Part shown: in pieces, positions 6,818 to 14,031 of the stretch
How the letters are laid out: each line of letters opens with the position of its first letter
Numbering within the stretch: position 1 is the first letter of the stretch
Assembly: GCA_964555675.1 (NCBI GenBank)
Contig: CAZKTU010000042.1
Location: 1-34,853, forward strand
Length of the DNA: 34,853 bases
Source of the DNA: CAIWXH01 sp964555675
Lineage (GTDB): Bacteria > Chloroflexota > Chloroflexia > Chloroflexales > Chloroflexaceae
Direction of reading: 5' to 3'
Notes under the pieces: model-generated
Seen by the model: the letters and a program-made list of their open reading frames with translations, nothing else
Database searches by the model: none
Told to the model about the DNA's origin: nothing
Position numbers and translations under genes: made by a program

Positions 6818-9655
6818 ATGAACGAACGCATCTACGTCGCCATCGACGTCGAGTCCACCGGCCTGGTCGCCGGGGTAGACGAGCTGATCGAGGTGGCGGC
6901 GGTTAAGTTTCGCGGGAACGAGATCCTCGAGACCTACAGCCAGCTCGTGCGCCCGCGCCAGGCGCTCCCTCTGAAGATCACCCGGCTCACCGGCATCACC
7001 CCCGAGGATGTTGCGGCCGCCCCGCGCTTCAACGAGATCGGGGCCGATGTCGCCCGCTTCATCAAGAGCTACCCGATCGTCGGTCACTCGGTCGGCTTCG
7101 ACCTGGGCATGCTGCGGGCCCAGGGCATGAGCTTCGCCCAGCCGGTCTACGACACCTTCGAGCTGGCCACCCTGCTCATCCCCCAGGCCCCGATCTACAA
7201 GCTGGGCGCCCTCGCCGAGCGTCTGGGCGTGCCCCTGTCGGACGCCCACAGGGCCCTGCACGACGCCACGGCGACCGCCCACGTCTTTATGCACCTGGTC
7301 GGCCTCATCGAGCGGCTGCCCCTGAACGACCTCAACGAGATCGCCCGCCTGACCGCCCGCATCGCCTTCCCCATGCGCGACCTCTTCGAGGAGGCCCTGC
7401 GCACCAAGGTGAAGCGGGCCTTCGAGACGCCGACCGAGGCCCCGCACGAGCCCGAGGGCCAGGGCGCCCAGCCCATCCCGCTCCAGCCCACTGGCGACGC
7501 CAGCCCGCTCAATCTCGACACCGTGGCCGCCTTCTTCGCCCCCGAGGGCCCCCTTGGCCGCCAGTTCGCCGGCTACGAGCCCCGCGAGCCCCAGGTGACT
7601 ATGGCCCTCGCCGTGGCCGGGGCGCTCAATAGCGGCGACCAGGTGATGATCGAGGCCGGAACCGGGACGGGCAAGTCGCTGGCCTACCTCACCCCCGCCG
7701 CGATGTTCGCCGCGGCGCGCGGCGAGCGGGTGGTGATCTCGACCAATACGATCAACCTGCAAGATCAGCTCTTCTTCAAGGATATCCCCGCCCTCCAGCA
7801 GATTATGCAGAACGGCGAGCGCCCACTGGGCGACGACGGCGAGCTGGTGATCGGCGCCCGGCAAGAGCCGCCCTTCAGCGCAGCGCTGCTCAAGGGGCGC
7901 GGCAACTACCTCTGCCTGAAGCGCTATCACGAGCTGCGCCGCTCGGAGAACCTGAGCCCCGAGGAAGTGCGCACGCTGCTCAAGGTGCAGCTCTGGATCC
8001 CCACCACGGCCAGCGGCGACAAGGCCGAGCTGCTGCTGATGGACCGCGAGAACGCGGCCTGGTCGCGCCTCAACGTGACCTCAGAGACCTGTGTCGGCCC
8101 GCGCTGCCCGCACTTCCGCGAGTGCTACTTCTTCAGGGCTCGCCGCGAGGCCGAGGCCGCCCACATCCTGGTGGTCAACCACGCCCTGCTGGTGGCCGAC
8201 CTGGCCAGCCAGTCGAATGTGCTGCCGCCCTACGATCACCTGGTGGTCGACGAGGCCCACAACCTCGAGGATGTGGCCACGGACCAGCTCAGCTTCGCCG
8301 TCGACCAGGCCGCCCTGATCAAGTTTCTCGACGACCTGTACCAGACCGGCGGCGTGCAGGTGGTGAGCGGCCTGCTCGCCGAGCTGCCGGCCTACCTGCG
8401 CGAGGGCGCCGCCGACCCCGCCGCCCGCGAGAAGATCGAGCATGCCGCCGAGCAGATCAGGCCGGCCATGGCCCGCGCCCGCACCGCCGTCTACGACTGC
8501 TTCAACCGGCTCACGGCCTTCGTCGTGCGCGAGGTGAGCGACAACCAGTACGACCCGCGCCTGCGCCTGACCAGCGGGGTGCGCAACAAGCCCGAATGGC
8601 AGGAGATCCAGACGGTCTGGGAGAATCTGAGCGACATCCTGATGGTGATCGGCGAGGGCCTGGGCAAGATCGACAGCCAGCTACGCGAGCTGGAGGATAG
8701 CGATGTGCCCGGCTACGACGAGTTGCTGCTGCGGGTCGAGTATCTGCTGCGCTTCTCGCTCGAGGTGCGGGTCAACACCGGCCATATCATCTTCGGCAAC
8801 GAGGAGAGCATCTGCTGGCTGACCATCGACAGGCAGCGCGACACCCTGACCCTCACGGCGGCCCCCCTGAGCGTCGCCGAGATCCTGCAGGCTCAGCTCT
8901 TCAGCCAGAAGCAGACCAGCGTGCTGGCCTCGGCCACCCTGACGGTCGAGGCGGGCTTCGACTTCGTGAAGGGCCGGCTGGGCCTGCCCGAGGCCGAGGA
9001 GCTGGTGCTCGAGTCGCCCTTCAACTACGAGCGGCAGGCCCTGGTCTACATCCCCAACGACATCCCCGAGCCCAACCAGAAGGGCTACCAGCAGGCGGTC
9101 GAGCAGGCCCTGATCGAGCTGTGCGAGGCGACGGGGGGCCGCACCCTCGCCCTCTTCACCGCCAACAGCGCCCTCAAGCAGACCTACGCCGCCATCCAGG
9201 AACCCCTGGAGGAGCACGAGATCGCGGTGCTGGGGCAGGGCATCGACGGCAGCAGGCGCGCCCTGCTCGAGCGTTTCAAGGAGTTCCCGCGTACGGTGTT
9301 GCTGGGCACGAGCAGCTTCTGGGAGGGGGTGGACGTGGTCGGCGACGCCCTCTCGGTGCTGGTGATCGCCAAGCTGCCCTTCAGCGTGCCGAACGACCCG
9401 ATCTACGCGGCCCGCAGCGAACTGTTCGCCGACCCGTTCGGCGAGTACTCGGTACCCCAGAGCATCCTGCGTTTCAAGCAGGGCTTCGGGCGACTGATCC
9501 GCAGCCGCGAAGACCGCGGGATCGTAGTGGTGCTCGACAAGCGCCTGCTGACCAAGAAGTACGGCCAGCAGTTCCTCGCCTCGTTGCCCAACACCAAGGT
9601 GCGCACGGGGCCCCTGCGCCAGCTCCCGCAGCTCGCCGCGCGCTTCCTGGTATAA
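6818..9655 (+). CDS. dinG: DinG-family helicase with N-terminal DnaQ-type exonuclease
   Basis: 945 residues. I chose ATG 6818 because the exonuclease motif I starts at once after it (MNERIYVAIDVESTG). An in-frame ATG at 6749 would add 23 Cys/Gly-rich residues and could be used on a leaderless transcript. DEDDh exonuclease: D10/E12, D96 (GHSVGFD), H145 and D150 (HRALHD). XPD/DinG superfamily-2 helicase: Walker A GTGTGKS (K286), DEAH 478-481, and motif VI QGFGRLIRS near the C-terminus. Four cysteines (C366, C425, C430, C436) between motifs I and II fit a [4Fe-4S] cluster as in E. coli DinG. The Bacillus-type fusion normally lacks that cluster. The likely role is unwinding and trimming of damaged or R-loop DNA. 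The gene is monocistronic and convergent with the next one. Confidence 0.93.
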   Translation: MNERIYVAIDVESTGLVAGVDELIEVAAVKFRGNEILETYSQLVRPRQALPLKITRLTGITPEDVAAAPRFNEIGADVARFIKSYPIVGHSVGFDLGMLRAQGMSFAQPVYDTFELATLLIPQAPIYKLGALAERLGVPLSDAHRALHDATATAHVFMHLVGLIERLPLNDLNEIARLTARIAFPMRDLFEEALRTKVKRAFETPTEAPHEPEGQGAQPIPLQPTGDASPLNLDTVAAFFAPEGPLGRQFAGYEPREPQVTMALAVAGALNSGDQVMIEAGTGTGKSLAYLTPAAMFAAARGERVVISTNTINLQDQLFFKDIPALQQIMQNGERPLGDDGELVIGARQEPPFSAALLKGRGNYLCLKRYHELRRSENLSPEEVRTLLKVQLWIPTTASGDKAELLLMDRENAAWSRLNVTSETCVGPRCPHFRECYFFRARREAEAAHILVVNHALLVADLASQSNVLPPYDHLVVDEAHNLEDVATDQLSFAVDQAALIKFLDDLYQTGGVQVVSGLLAELPAYLREGAADPAAREKIEHAAEQIRPAMARARTAVYDCFNRLTAFVVREVSDNQYDPRLRLTSGVRNKPEWQEIQTVWENLSDILMVIGEGLGKIDSQLRELEDSDVPGYDELLLRVEYLLRFSLEVRVNTGHIIFGNEESICWLTIDRQRDTLTLTAAPLSVAEILQAQLFSQKQTSVLASATLTVEAGFDFVKGRLGLPEAEELVLESPFNYERQALVYIPNDIPEPNQKGYQQAVEQALIELCEATGGRTLALFTANSALKQTYAAIQEPLEEHEIAVLGQGIDGSRRALLERFKEFPRTVLLGTSSFWEGVDVVGDALSVLVIAKLPFSVPNDPIYAARSELFADPFGEYSVPQSILRFKQGFGRLIRSREDRGIVVVLDKRLLTKKYGQQFLASLPNTKVRTGPLRQLPQLAARFLV

Positions 9656-9661
9656 CAAAAT

Positions 9662-9706
9662 ACCTCACCCCCGCGCCTCGCTGATGCGAGAGGGCGGGGG
9701 TGAGGT
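9662..9706. terminator. Bidirectional terminator hairpin between dinG and the zinc-ribbon gene
   Basis: A perfect 13-bp outer stem (9662-9674 with 9694-9706) encloses an inner stem CTCGC/GCGAG (9677-9681 with 9686-9690). Read on the minus strand it is followed by ATTTTGTTAT, a good U-tract, so it terminates the zinc-ribbon transcript. On the plus strand no U-tract follows, but it lies 6 nt after the dinG stop codon. Confidence 0.8.
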
Positions 9707-9727
9707 CAGGGATGGGGGCGGGGTGGC

Positions 9728-10111
9728 TTAGTAGCGGGCGCCGCGGCTCCCGCCGCCGCTACCGCTCCCGCTGCCGCCGCGCATCTGGTCGAAGCAGTTG
9801 CTGCAGTAGACGGGCTTGGTGCCGCGGGGGACGAAGGGGACGGTGGTCTCCTGGCCACAGTTGGCGCAGGTGGTCTTGTAGGTCACCCGCTCGCGGGGGC
9901 CGGCGCTCGACATCGCGCCGCGCGGCGCTCCGCCTGCGTCACGGCTCGATCCGCCGCTGTTCATCGCGCTCTTGCGGGCCTGCCTACAGGAGGGGCAGCG
10001 CGTGGGCTCGTTGACGAAGCCCTTGGAGGCGTAAAACTCCTGCTCGCCCGCCGTGAACACGAAGTCCATCCCACAGTCCCGACACGTGATAGTCTTGTCG
10101 ACGAAGCTCAT
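9728..10111 (-). CDS. Double zinc-ribbon protein (CxxC-x17-CxxC type)
   Basis: 127 residues. SD AAGGAG lies 8 nt upstream of the ATG. The N-terminal ribbon has CRDCG (C10, C13) and CPSC (about C39, C42), with the family pattern FTAGEQEFYASKGF between them. The second ribbon has CANCGQ and CSNC, separated by 17 residues. A Gly/Ser/Arg-rich linker and tail (GGSGSGSGGGSRGARY) suggest a flexible, nucleic-acid-associated protein. Such proteins are widespread in Chloroflexota and candidate phyla and have no established function. The gene has its own promoter and a 138-nt leader. Confidence 0.85.
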   Translation of the reverse strand: MSFVDKTITCRDCGMDFVFTAGEQEFYASKGFVNEPTRCPSCRQARKSAMNSGGSSRDAGGAPRGAMSSAGPRERVTYKTTCANCGQETTVPFVPRGTKPVYCSNCFDQMRGGSGSGSGGGSRGARY

Positions 10112-10256
10112 CGGTCCCGCTCCTTACGCCTTGGGTCTACTGCCGAGGTTGTGGTCCGCGCCTGAGGAGCGAGGTGAGACTCCGTTCCCGTCCCGGGTAA
10201 GGTGCCAGGGGGCCCTGAGATCTTGTCGCCGCCGCACGCCGTCCCATTACTAAAGT

Positions 10257-10298
10257 ATTATACGGTCTTTTTACAAGTACGCAATACCCTTCGTACTT
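10257..10298 (-). promoter_or_regulatory. Promoter and candidate operator of the zinc-ribbon gene
   Basis: On the minus strand, TATAAT (10257-10262) lies 16 nt downstream of TTGCGT (10279-10284). An inverted repeat AAGTACG-N10-CGTACTT (10275-10281 with 10292-10298) overlaps the -35. Its geometry fits a dimeric regulator. No U-tract follows on either strand, so a terminator is less likely. Confidence 0.55.
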
Positions 10299-10314
10299 TA
10301 CGTTTCGCGCTCTA

Positions 10315-10387
10315 AAGCCAAATAATGGCTTCCTCCGCTCCGAAAACAGGCAAGAATCGGGCGGAGCCCCCAGGATGGAGGCTCCGC
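10315..10387 (-). terminator. Two hairpins downstream of pyrG
   Basis: GCGGAGCC/GGCTCCGC (10361-10368 with 10380-10387, 11-nt loop) comes first after the pyrG stop. AAGCCA/TGGCTT (10315-10320 with 10326-10331, 5-nt loop) follows. Neither has a strong U-tract, so termination may be partial or factor-dependent. Confidence 0.45.
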
Positions 10388-10434
10388 GATGGCACAAAGC
10401 TTGCTAATTGAGGATGTTTCTCCTCAGGATGCTC

Positions 10435-12117
10435 CTACGAAAGCTCGACCGCGACCCAGGCCCGGACGCCCTGGCGATCCTCGGGCTCGGCGAGGCGCAG
10501 CTGCTGGGGCTCGTGCTCGCGCTGGGTGCGGGCGGCGGCGGCCACGAACTCGCGGAAGAGGGGATGGGGCTGATTGGGCCGCGAGAGGAACTCGGGGTGG
10601 AACTGACTGGCGACGAACCAGGGGTGATCGCGCAGCTCGATGATCTCGACCAGCCGACCGTCGGGCGAGTGGCCGCTGATCACGAAGCCGGCCTCCTCGA
10701 GCACGGGGCGGTAGGTGTTGTTGAACTCGAAGCGGTGGCGGTGGCGCTCGTCGATCTGATCGAGCCCGTAGGCGGCCTGGGCCTTGGTGCCGGGCACGAG
10801 GGTGCAGGGGTAGACGCCGAGGCGCATCGTGCCGCCCTTCTCGGTAATGTCGCGCTGGTCGGGCATCAGGTCGATCACCGGGTGGGGCGAGTGGGGGGCA
10901 AACTCGGTGCTGTTGACCTCGCTGGTGCCGAGGACGTGGCGGGCGAAGGCGATCGTGGCGCACTGCATGCCCAGGCACAGACCGAGGTAGGGGATATTGT
11001 TGCGCCGCGCGTAGTCGGCGGCCATGATCTTGCCCTCGATGCCGCGGTCGCCGAAGCCGCCCGGCACGACGATGCCATAGACCTTGGCCAGCAGGCGATC
11101 GGGGCCCTCGCGCTCGACCTGCTCGGCGGGCACCCAGTGGATATCGATGTCGAGCTCCTGGTGCAGGCCGGCGTGGCGCAGGGCCTCGACCACGCTGATA
11201 TAGGCGTCCTTCAGCTCGACATACTTGCCGACCAGGGCGATCGGGATCACCCGCTTGGGCTTGCGGATCAGGCTGACCAGCTCGTGCCAGGCGGCGAGGT
11301 CGGGCGCGACGCAGCCCAGGTCGAGCTTATCGCAGAGATAATCGCCCAGGCCGGCCTCTTCGAGCACGAGGGGCACCTCGTAGATCGAGTCGACGGTCTG
11401 CACGGGGATGACCGCCCGCGAGTCGACGTCGGCGAAAAAGGCCACCTTGTCGCGGATCTCGTCGGTGATCGAGTAGTCGGCGCGGCAGAGAATTACGTCG
11501 GCGGTGATGCCCACATTGCGCAGGGCCATGACCGAGTGCTGGGTCGGCTTGGTCTTTAGCTCGCCGGTCGAGCCGATGTGGGGCAGCAGGGTCACGTGGA
11601 TATAGAAGACACTGTCGCGGCCCACATCCTTGCGCATCTGGCGGATGGCCTCGAGGAAGGGCAGGCTCTCGATGTCGCCGACGGTGCCGCCGATCTCGAC
11701 AATCACCACATCGGCGCTGCTCTGCTTGCCGACCGCGACGATGCGGGCCTTGATCTCGTCGGTGATATGGGGGATCACCTGGATGGTGCCGCCCAGGTAG
11801 TCGCCGCGGCGCTCTTTGGCGATCACCGACGAGTAGATCTGGCCCGTGGTGACATTGCTCAGGCGGGTGAGATTCTCGTCGATGAAGCGCTCGTAGTGGC
11901 CCAGGTCGAGGTCGGTCTCGGCGCCGTCCTCGGTGACGAAGACCTCGCCGTGCTGGTAGGGCGACATCGTGCCCGGGTCGACGTTGAGATAGGGGTCGAG
12001 CTTGAGGATGGAGACGCGCAGGCCGCGGCTCTTCAGCAGCCGGCCAATCGAAGCGACGCCGATCCCTTTACCCACCGAGGAGACAACACCACCGGTTACA
12101 AAGATGTACTTGGACAT
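10435..12117 (-). CDS. pyrG: CTP synthase
   Basis: 560 residues, slightly longer than the usual 535-545. It converts UTP, ATP and glutamine to CTP in the cytosol. The N-terminal synthetase domain starts with KYIFVTGGVVSSVGKGI and contains LKLDPYLNVDPGTMSPYQHGEVFV and IEIGGTVGDIES. The C-terminal class I glutamine amidotransferase has the nucleophile in YLGLCLGMQ and the His/Glu pair in QFHPEFLSRP. All signature residues are intact. SD AAGGAG lies about 10 nt before the ATG. The C-terminal 20 residues after the amidotransferase domain are a low-complexity extension. The gene is probably transcribed alone, since a strong terminator precedes it. Confidence 0.97.
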   Translation of the reverse strand: MSKYIFVTGGVVSSVGKGIGVASIGRLLKSRGLRVSILKLDPYLNVDPGTMSPYQHGEVFVTEDGAETDLDLGHYERFIDENLTRLSNVTTGQIYSSVIAKERRGDYLGGTIQVIPHITDEIKARIVAVGKQSSADVVIVEIGGTVGDIESLPFLEAIRQMRKDVGRDSVFYIHVTLLPHIGSTGELKTKPTQHSVMALRNVGITADVILCRADYSITDEIRDKVAFFADVDSRAVIPVQTVDSIYEVPLVLEEAGLGDYLCDKLDLGCVAPDLAAWHELVSLIRKPKRVIPIALVGKYVELKDAYISVVEALRHAGLHQELDIDIHWVPAEQVEREGPDRLLAKVYGIVVPGGFGDRGIEGKIMAADYARRNNIPYLGLCLGMQCATIAFARHVLGTSEVNSTEFAPHSPHPVIDLMPDQRDITEKGGTMRLGVYPCTLVPGTKAQAAYGLDQIDERHRHRFEFNNTYRPVLEEAGFVISGHSPDGRLVEIIELRDHPWFVASQFHPEFLSRPNQPHPLFREFVAAAARTQREHEPQQLRLAEPEDRQGVRAWVAVELS

Positions 12118-12188
12118 GTTTACCGTGCTCCTTATCTTAACTATCTAGAACCGCCCCGGCTGTGTGCTCCCCGGCCGCGCCGCCGGCG

Positions 12189-12217
12189 ATCTGCAGACAC
12201 TACAGACCATAGGTCAA
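12189..12217 (-). promoter_or_regulatory. Possible pyrG promoter
   Basis: On the minus strand, TTGACC (12212-12217) is followed after 17 nt by GCAGAT (12189-12194). The -35 is good and the -10 poor. It starts right after the upstream terminator, which is where the pyrG promoter should lie. Confidence 0.25.
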
Positions 12218-12218
12218 A

Positions 12219-12258
12219 AATAAGTGGGTCGGTCAACCGAAGGGTTGTACCGACCCAC
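12219..12258 (-). terminator. Strong Rho-independent terminator after the 64-residue gene
   Basis: On the minus strand a 10-bp stem plus a 5-bp upper stem, separated by one bulged base (12224-12238 with 12243-12258), closes on a 4-nt loop. TTATTTTTGA follows directly. It lies 42 nt after the stop codon of the small gene and is the cleanest terminator in the window. Confidence 0.88.
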
Positions 12259-12299
12259 GCGCGCGCCCGTGTCTCGAGTTCTCTGTTCCCATACCGTAC

Positions 12300-12494
12300 T
12301 CACTGACCGATCACGCCAGCCAGGATGAAGATCCGTTTTTGCTCGTCCCACCATACCAGACGCGCATAGGCTGGTACATGTTGCGACCCGGCTGCAGGCT
12401 TCAGGCCGCCGGGCGCCGGCGCAGAGGGGCGCCGCTTCACAGATACAAACGAGCCCTGCAACACCTTTTTCACTTCGTTCACAAGCCCGCTCAC
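12300..12494 (-). CDS. Small uncharacterised basic protein (64 aa)
   Basis: Starts at GTG 12494 with AGAGG 7-8 nt upstream. The frame is closed by TGA and, 42 nt on, by a strong terminator on the same strand. That combination argues for a real gene despite the short length. The sequence has an amphipathic start (LVNEVKKVLQGSFVSVKRR), a Pro/Gly/Ala hinge and a C-terminal hydrophobic β-like end (LVWWDEQKRIFILAGVIGQ). No signal peptide or metal motif is seen. It follows the MBL-fold gene by 50 nt and is probably co-transcribed with it. I do not recognise a family. Confidence 0.6.
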   Translation of the reverse strand: MSGLVNEVKKVLQGSFVSVKRRPSAPAPGGLKPAAGSQHVPAYARLVWWDEQKRIFILAGVIGQ

Positions 12495-12544
12495 GTCTCA
12501 GCCTCTTGTCAGCAAAGACGGTAATGCTCTAGCGTGGGTCACTT

Positions 12545-13213
12545 CTATAGGTTGACCGGCTTGAGCACCACCAGGCGCGTCTCCTCGCTCTCGGCGGGCA
12601 GGTTGGCGGCGGTCAGGCTGAGCTTCTCTTCGGCGACCACCTCCTTGAGGCCCATCTCGTGGGTGAAGCGCTCGAGGGGGAGGAGGGGCTGGTCGAACGA
12701 GAGCTGGGCGGTGGCGAAGTGCATGGGCACCACAATCCGGGGCTCGATCTGGCTGATCACGCTGATCGCCTCGGCCGGGCTGATGGTCTCGCCGCCGCCG
12801 ACGGGCACGAAGAGCACATCGACGTTGCCGATCGCCTCGACCTGGGCCTGGGTCAGCTCGTGGCCCAGGTCGCCCAGGTGGCAGAAGACCACATCGTCGA
12901 GGTGGATGACGAAGACGGTATTCTGCCCGAGCTCGGCGCCCTTGGCCTTGTCGTGGAAGGTGCGCACGCCGGTGATCAGGATGCCGCCCACCTCGTACTC
13001 GCCGGGGGCGTCGATGACGAAGAGCTTCTCGCGCATCGGCTTGATCGGGGCGATATTGTTATGATCGGGGTGGTCGTGGCTGATCGTGGCAATATGGGCC
13101 GTCGGCCGCCCGAGGTCGATGCCGATCGAGCGGCTGTAGGGGTCGCAGATGACGATGCCGTCGCGCCCACGCAGGCGGAAGCAGGCATGGCCAAGGAACT
13201 GGATATCGGGCAT
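12545..13213 (-). CDS. MBL-fold metal-dependent hydrolase (UPF0173/UlaG-like)
   Basis: 222 residues. GAGGAG lies 6 nt before the ATG. The metallo-β-lactamase metal motif is HDHPDH at residues 46-51, with later ligands likely at H87 (RTFHDK), D114 (HLGDLGH) and the C-terminal PMHF. The early GHACFRL strand is typical of the compact PF13483 group, which includes UlaG-like lactonases and many enzymes of unknown substrate. It is a soluble cytosolic enzyme with no added domains. It lies 62 nt downstream of recX and 50 nt upstream of the 64-residue gene. I cannot name its substrate. Confidence 0.88.
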   Translation of the reverse strand: MPDIQFLGHACFRLRGRDGIVICDPYSRSIGIDLGRPTAHIATISHDHPDHNNIAPIKPMREKLFVIDAPGEYEVGGILITGVRTFHDKAKGAELGQNTVFVIHLDDVVFCHLGDLGHELTQAQVEAIGNVDVLFVPVGGGETISPAEAISVISQIEPRIVVPMHFATAQLSFDQPLLPLERFTHEMGLKEVVAEEKLSLTAANLPAESEETRLVVLKPVNL

Positions 13214-13275
13214 ATGGCGCTCCTCATGTGGCCAGGAAGGACAACGACCAGCGCCGGCTCAGCCGCCTGGCGGGG

Positions 13276-13944
13276 TCACTGGCCGCTATTTTCCTGTAGC
13301 TCACCCCAAAGTATAACAAGGATTGGGCGAATCACATCAAGGCTAAAACCGCGACGCTGCAGCAAACCCCCGAGGCGCCGCTGGAAGGTGGCGCGGTCGG
13401 GGCTGTCGGCGTAGCGGCGCAGGGCGTTGCGGGCCACCTGCTCGGCGCGGGCGGCCTCGGCGTCGGGCTCGCCCTCGGCGTCAGCGTCGGCAATCGCCTG
13501 CTCGATCGTGGAGCGGTCGACGCCCTTGCGGCGCAGCTCGTCGCGCAGGGCCAGGCGACCGCGGGGGCGGAAGCTCTGGCGGTTGTCGACCCAGTAGCGG
13601 CTGAAGGCGGCATCATCGAGCAAGCCCAAGTCGACCAGGCGCTCGACGGCCTGCTCGATCACCTCGGGGGGAAACTCTTTGCGGCGCAGACGCAGGCGCA
13701 CCTCGGCGGTAGAGCGGGGGCGGGCGTCGAGCAGGCGAGCCGCGGCGAGCATAGCCTTCTCGGCCAGGGCGGCGGCCTCGAGGCGCGCCCAGGCCGCCTC
13801 GTCGAGCTGCAGGCCGACGAAGAGCCCCTCGCGGGCCAGGGTGGCGATACTGACGCCGAGGGCGAAGTCGCCGTCGACGAAAATATTCACGCGCTGGCTG
13901 TCGTGGGCCTGGGCCGCAATTGCGGTGATCGTACCTGTGGGCAT
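13276..13944 (-). CDS. recX: RecX family regulator of RecA
   Basis: 222 residues from ATG 13944; the frame stays open to 13995, but that extension translates the GGCGTGA repeat (PLTPHALRPTP) and is rejected. The protein has the β-rich N-terminus seen in longer RecX proteins (GTITAIAAQAHDSQRVNIFVDG), then tandem three-helix RecX repeats with LLDARPRSTAEVRLRLRRKEF, VERLVDLGLLDDAAFSRYWV and RGRLALRDELRRKGV. RecX binds and caps RecA filaments and limits recombination. It lies directly downstream of recA, the classical arrangement, with a hairpin between them. Confidence 0.92.
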   Translation of the reverse strand: MPTGTITAIAAQAHDSQRVNIFVDGDFALGVSIATLAREGLFVGLQLDEAAWARLEAAALAEKAMLAAARLLDARPRSTAEVRLRLRRKEFPPEVIEQAVERLVDLGLLDDAAFSRYWVDNRQSFRPRGRLALRDELRRKGVDRSTIEQAIADADAEGEPDAEAARAEQVARNALRRYADSPDRATFQRRLGGLLQRRGFSLDVIRPILVILWGELQENSGQ

Positions 13945-13962
13945 GGTAGGCGTGGGGCGCAA

Positions 13963-14009
13963 GGCATGAGGCGTGAGGGGGCTGCTCGCGCCCACGCCTC
14001 ACGCCTCAC
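13963..14009. repeat. recA-recX intergenic hairpin built from GGCGTGA units
   Basis: The left arm (13963-13980) and right arm (13991-14009) are both made of degenerate GGCGTGA units in opposite orientation and can pair with few mismatches. It starts 23 nt after the recA stop codon. In other bacteria a leaky terminator between recA and recX keeps RecX scarce; this hairpin may do the same. That role is inference. Confidence 0.5.
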
Positions 14010-14031
14010 ACCGTACGCCTGATCGGCTCAG

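Larger units (their letters stand above)
10112..10434. other. 323-nt intergenic region between pyrG and the zinc-ribbon gene
   Basis: The region holds no supportable gene. From right to left it contains hairpins after pyrG, an AT-rich island with the minus-strand promoter of the zinc-ribbon gene, and then a GC-rich leader of about 138 nt. In the leader, self-complementary CAGGG/CCCTG sequences near 10206-10217 may fold. I recognise no riboswitch family. Confidence 0.6.

Noticed and set aside
13945..13995. 17-residue N-terminal extension of RecX
   Set aside because: It translates the GGCGTGA repeat and has no SD.
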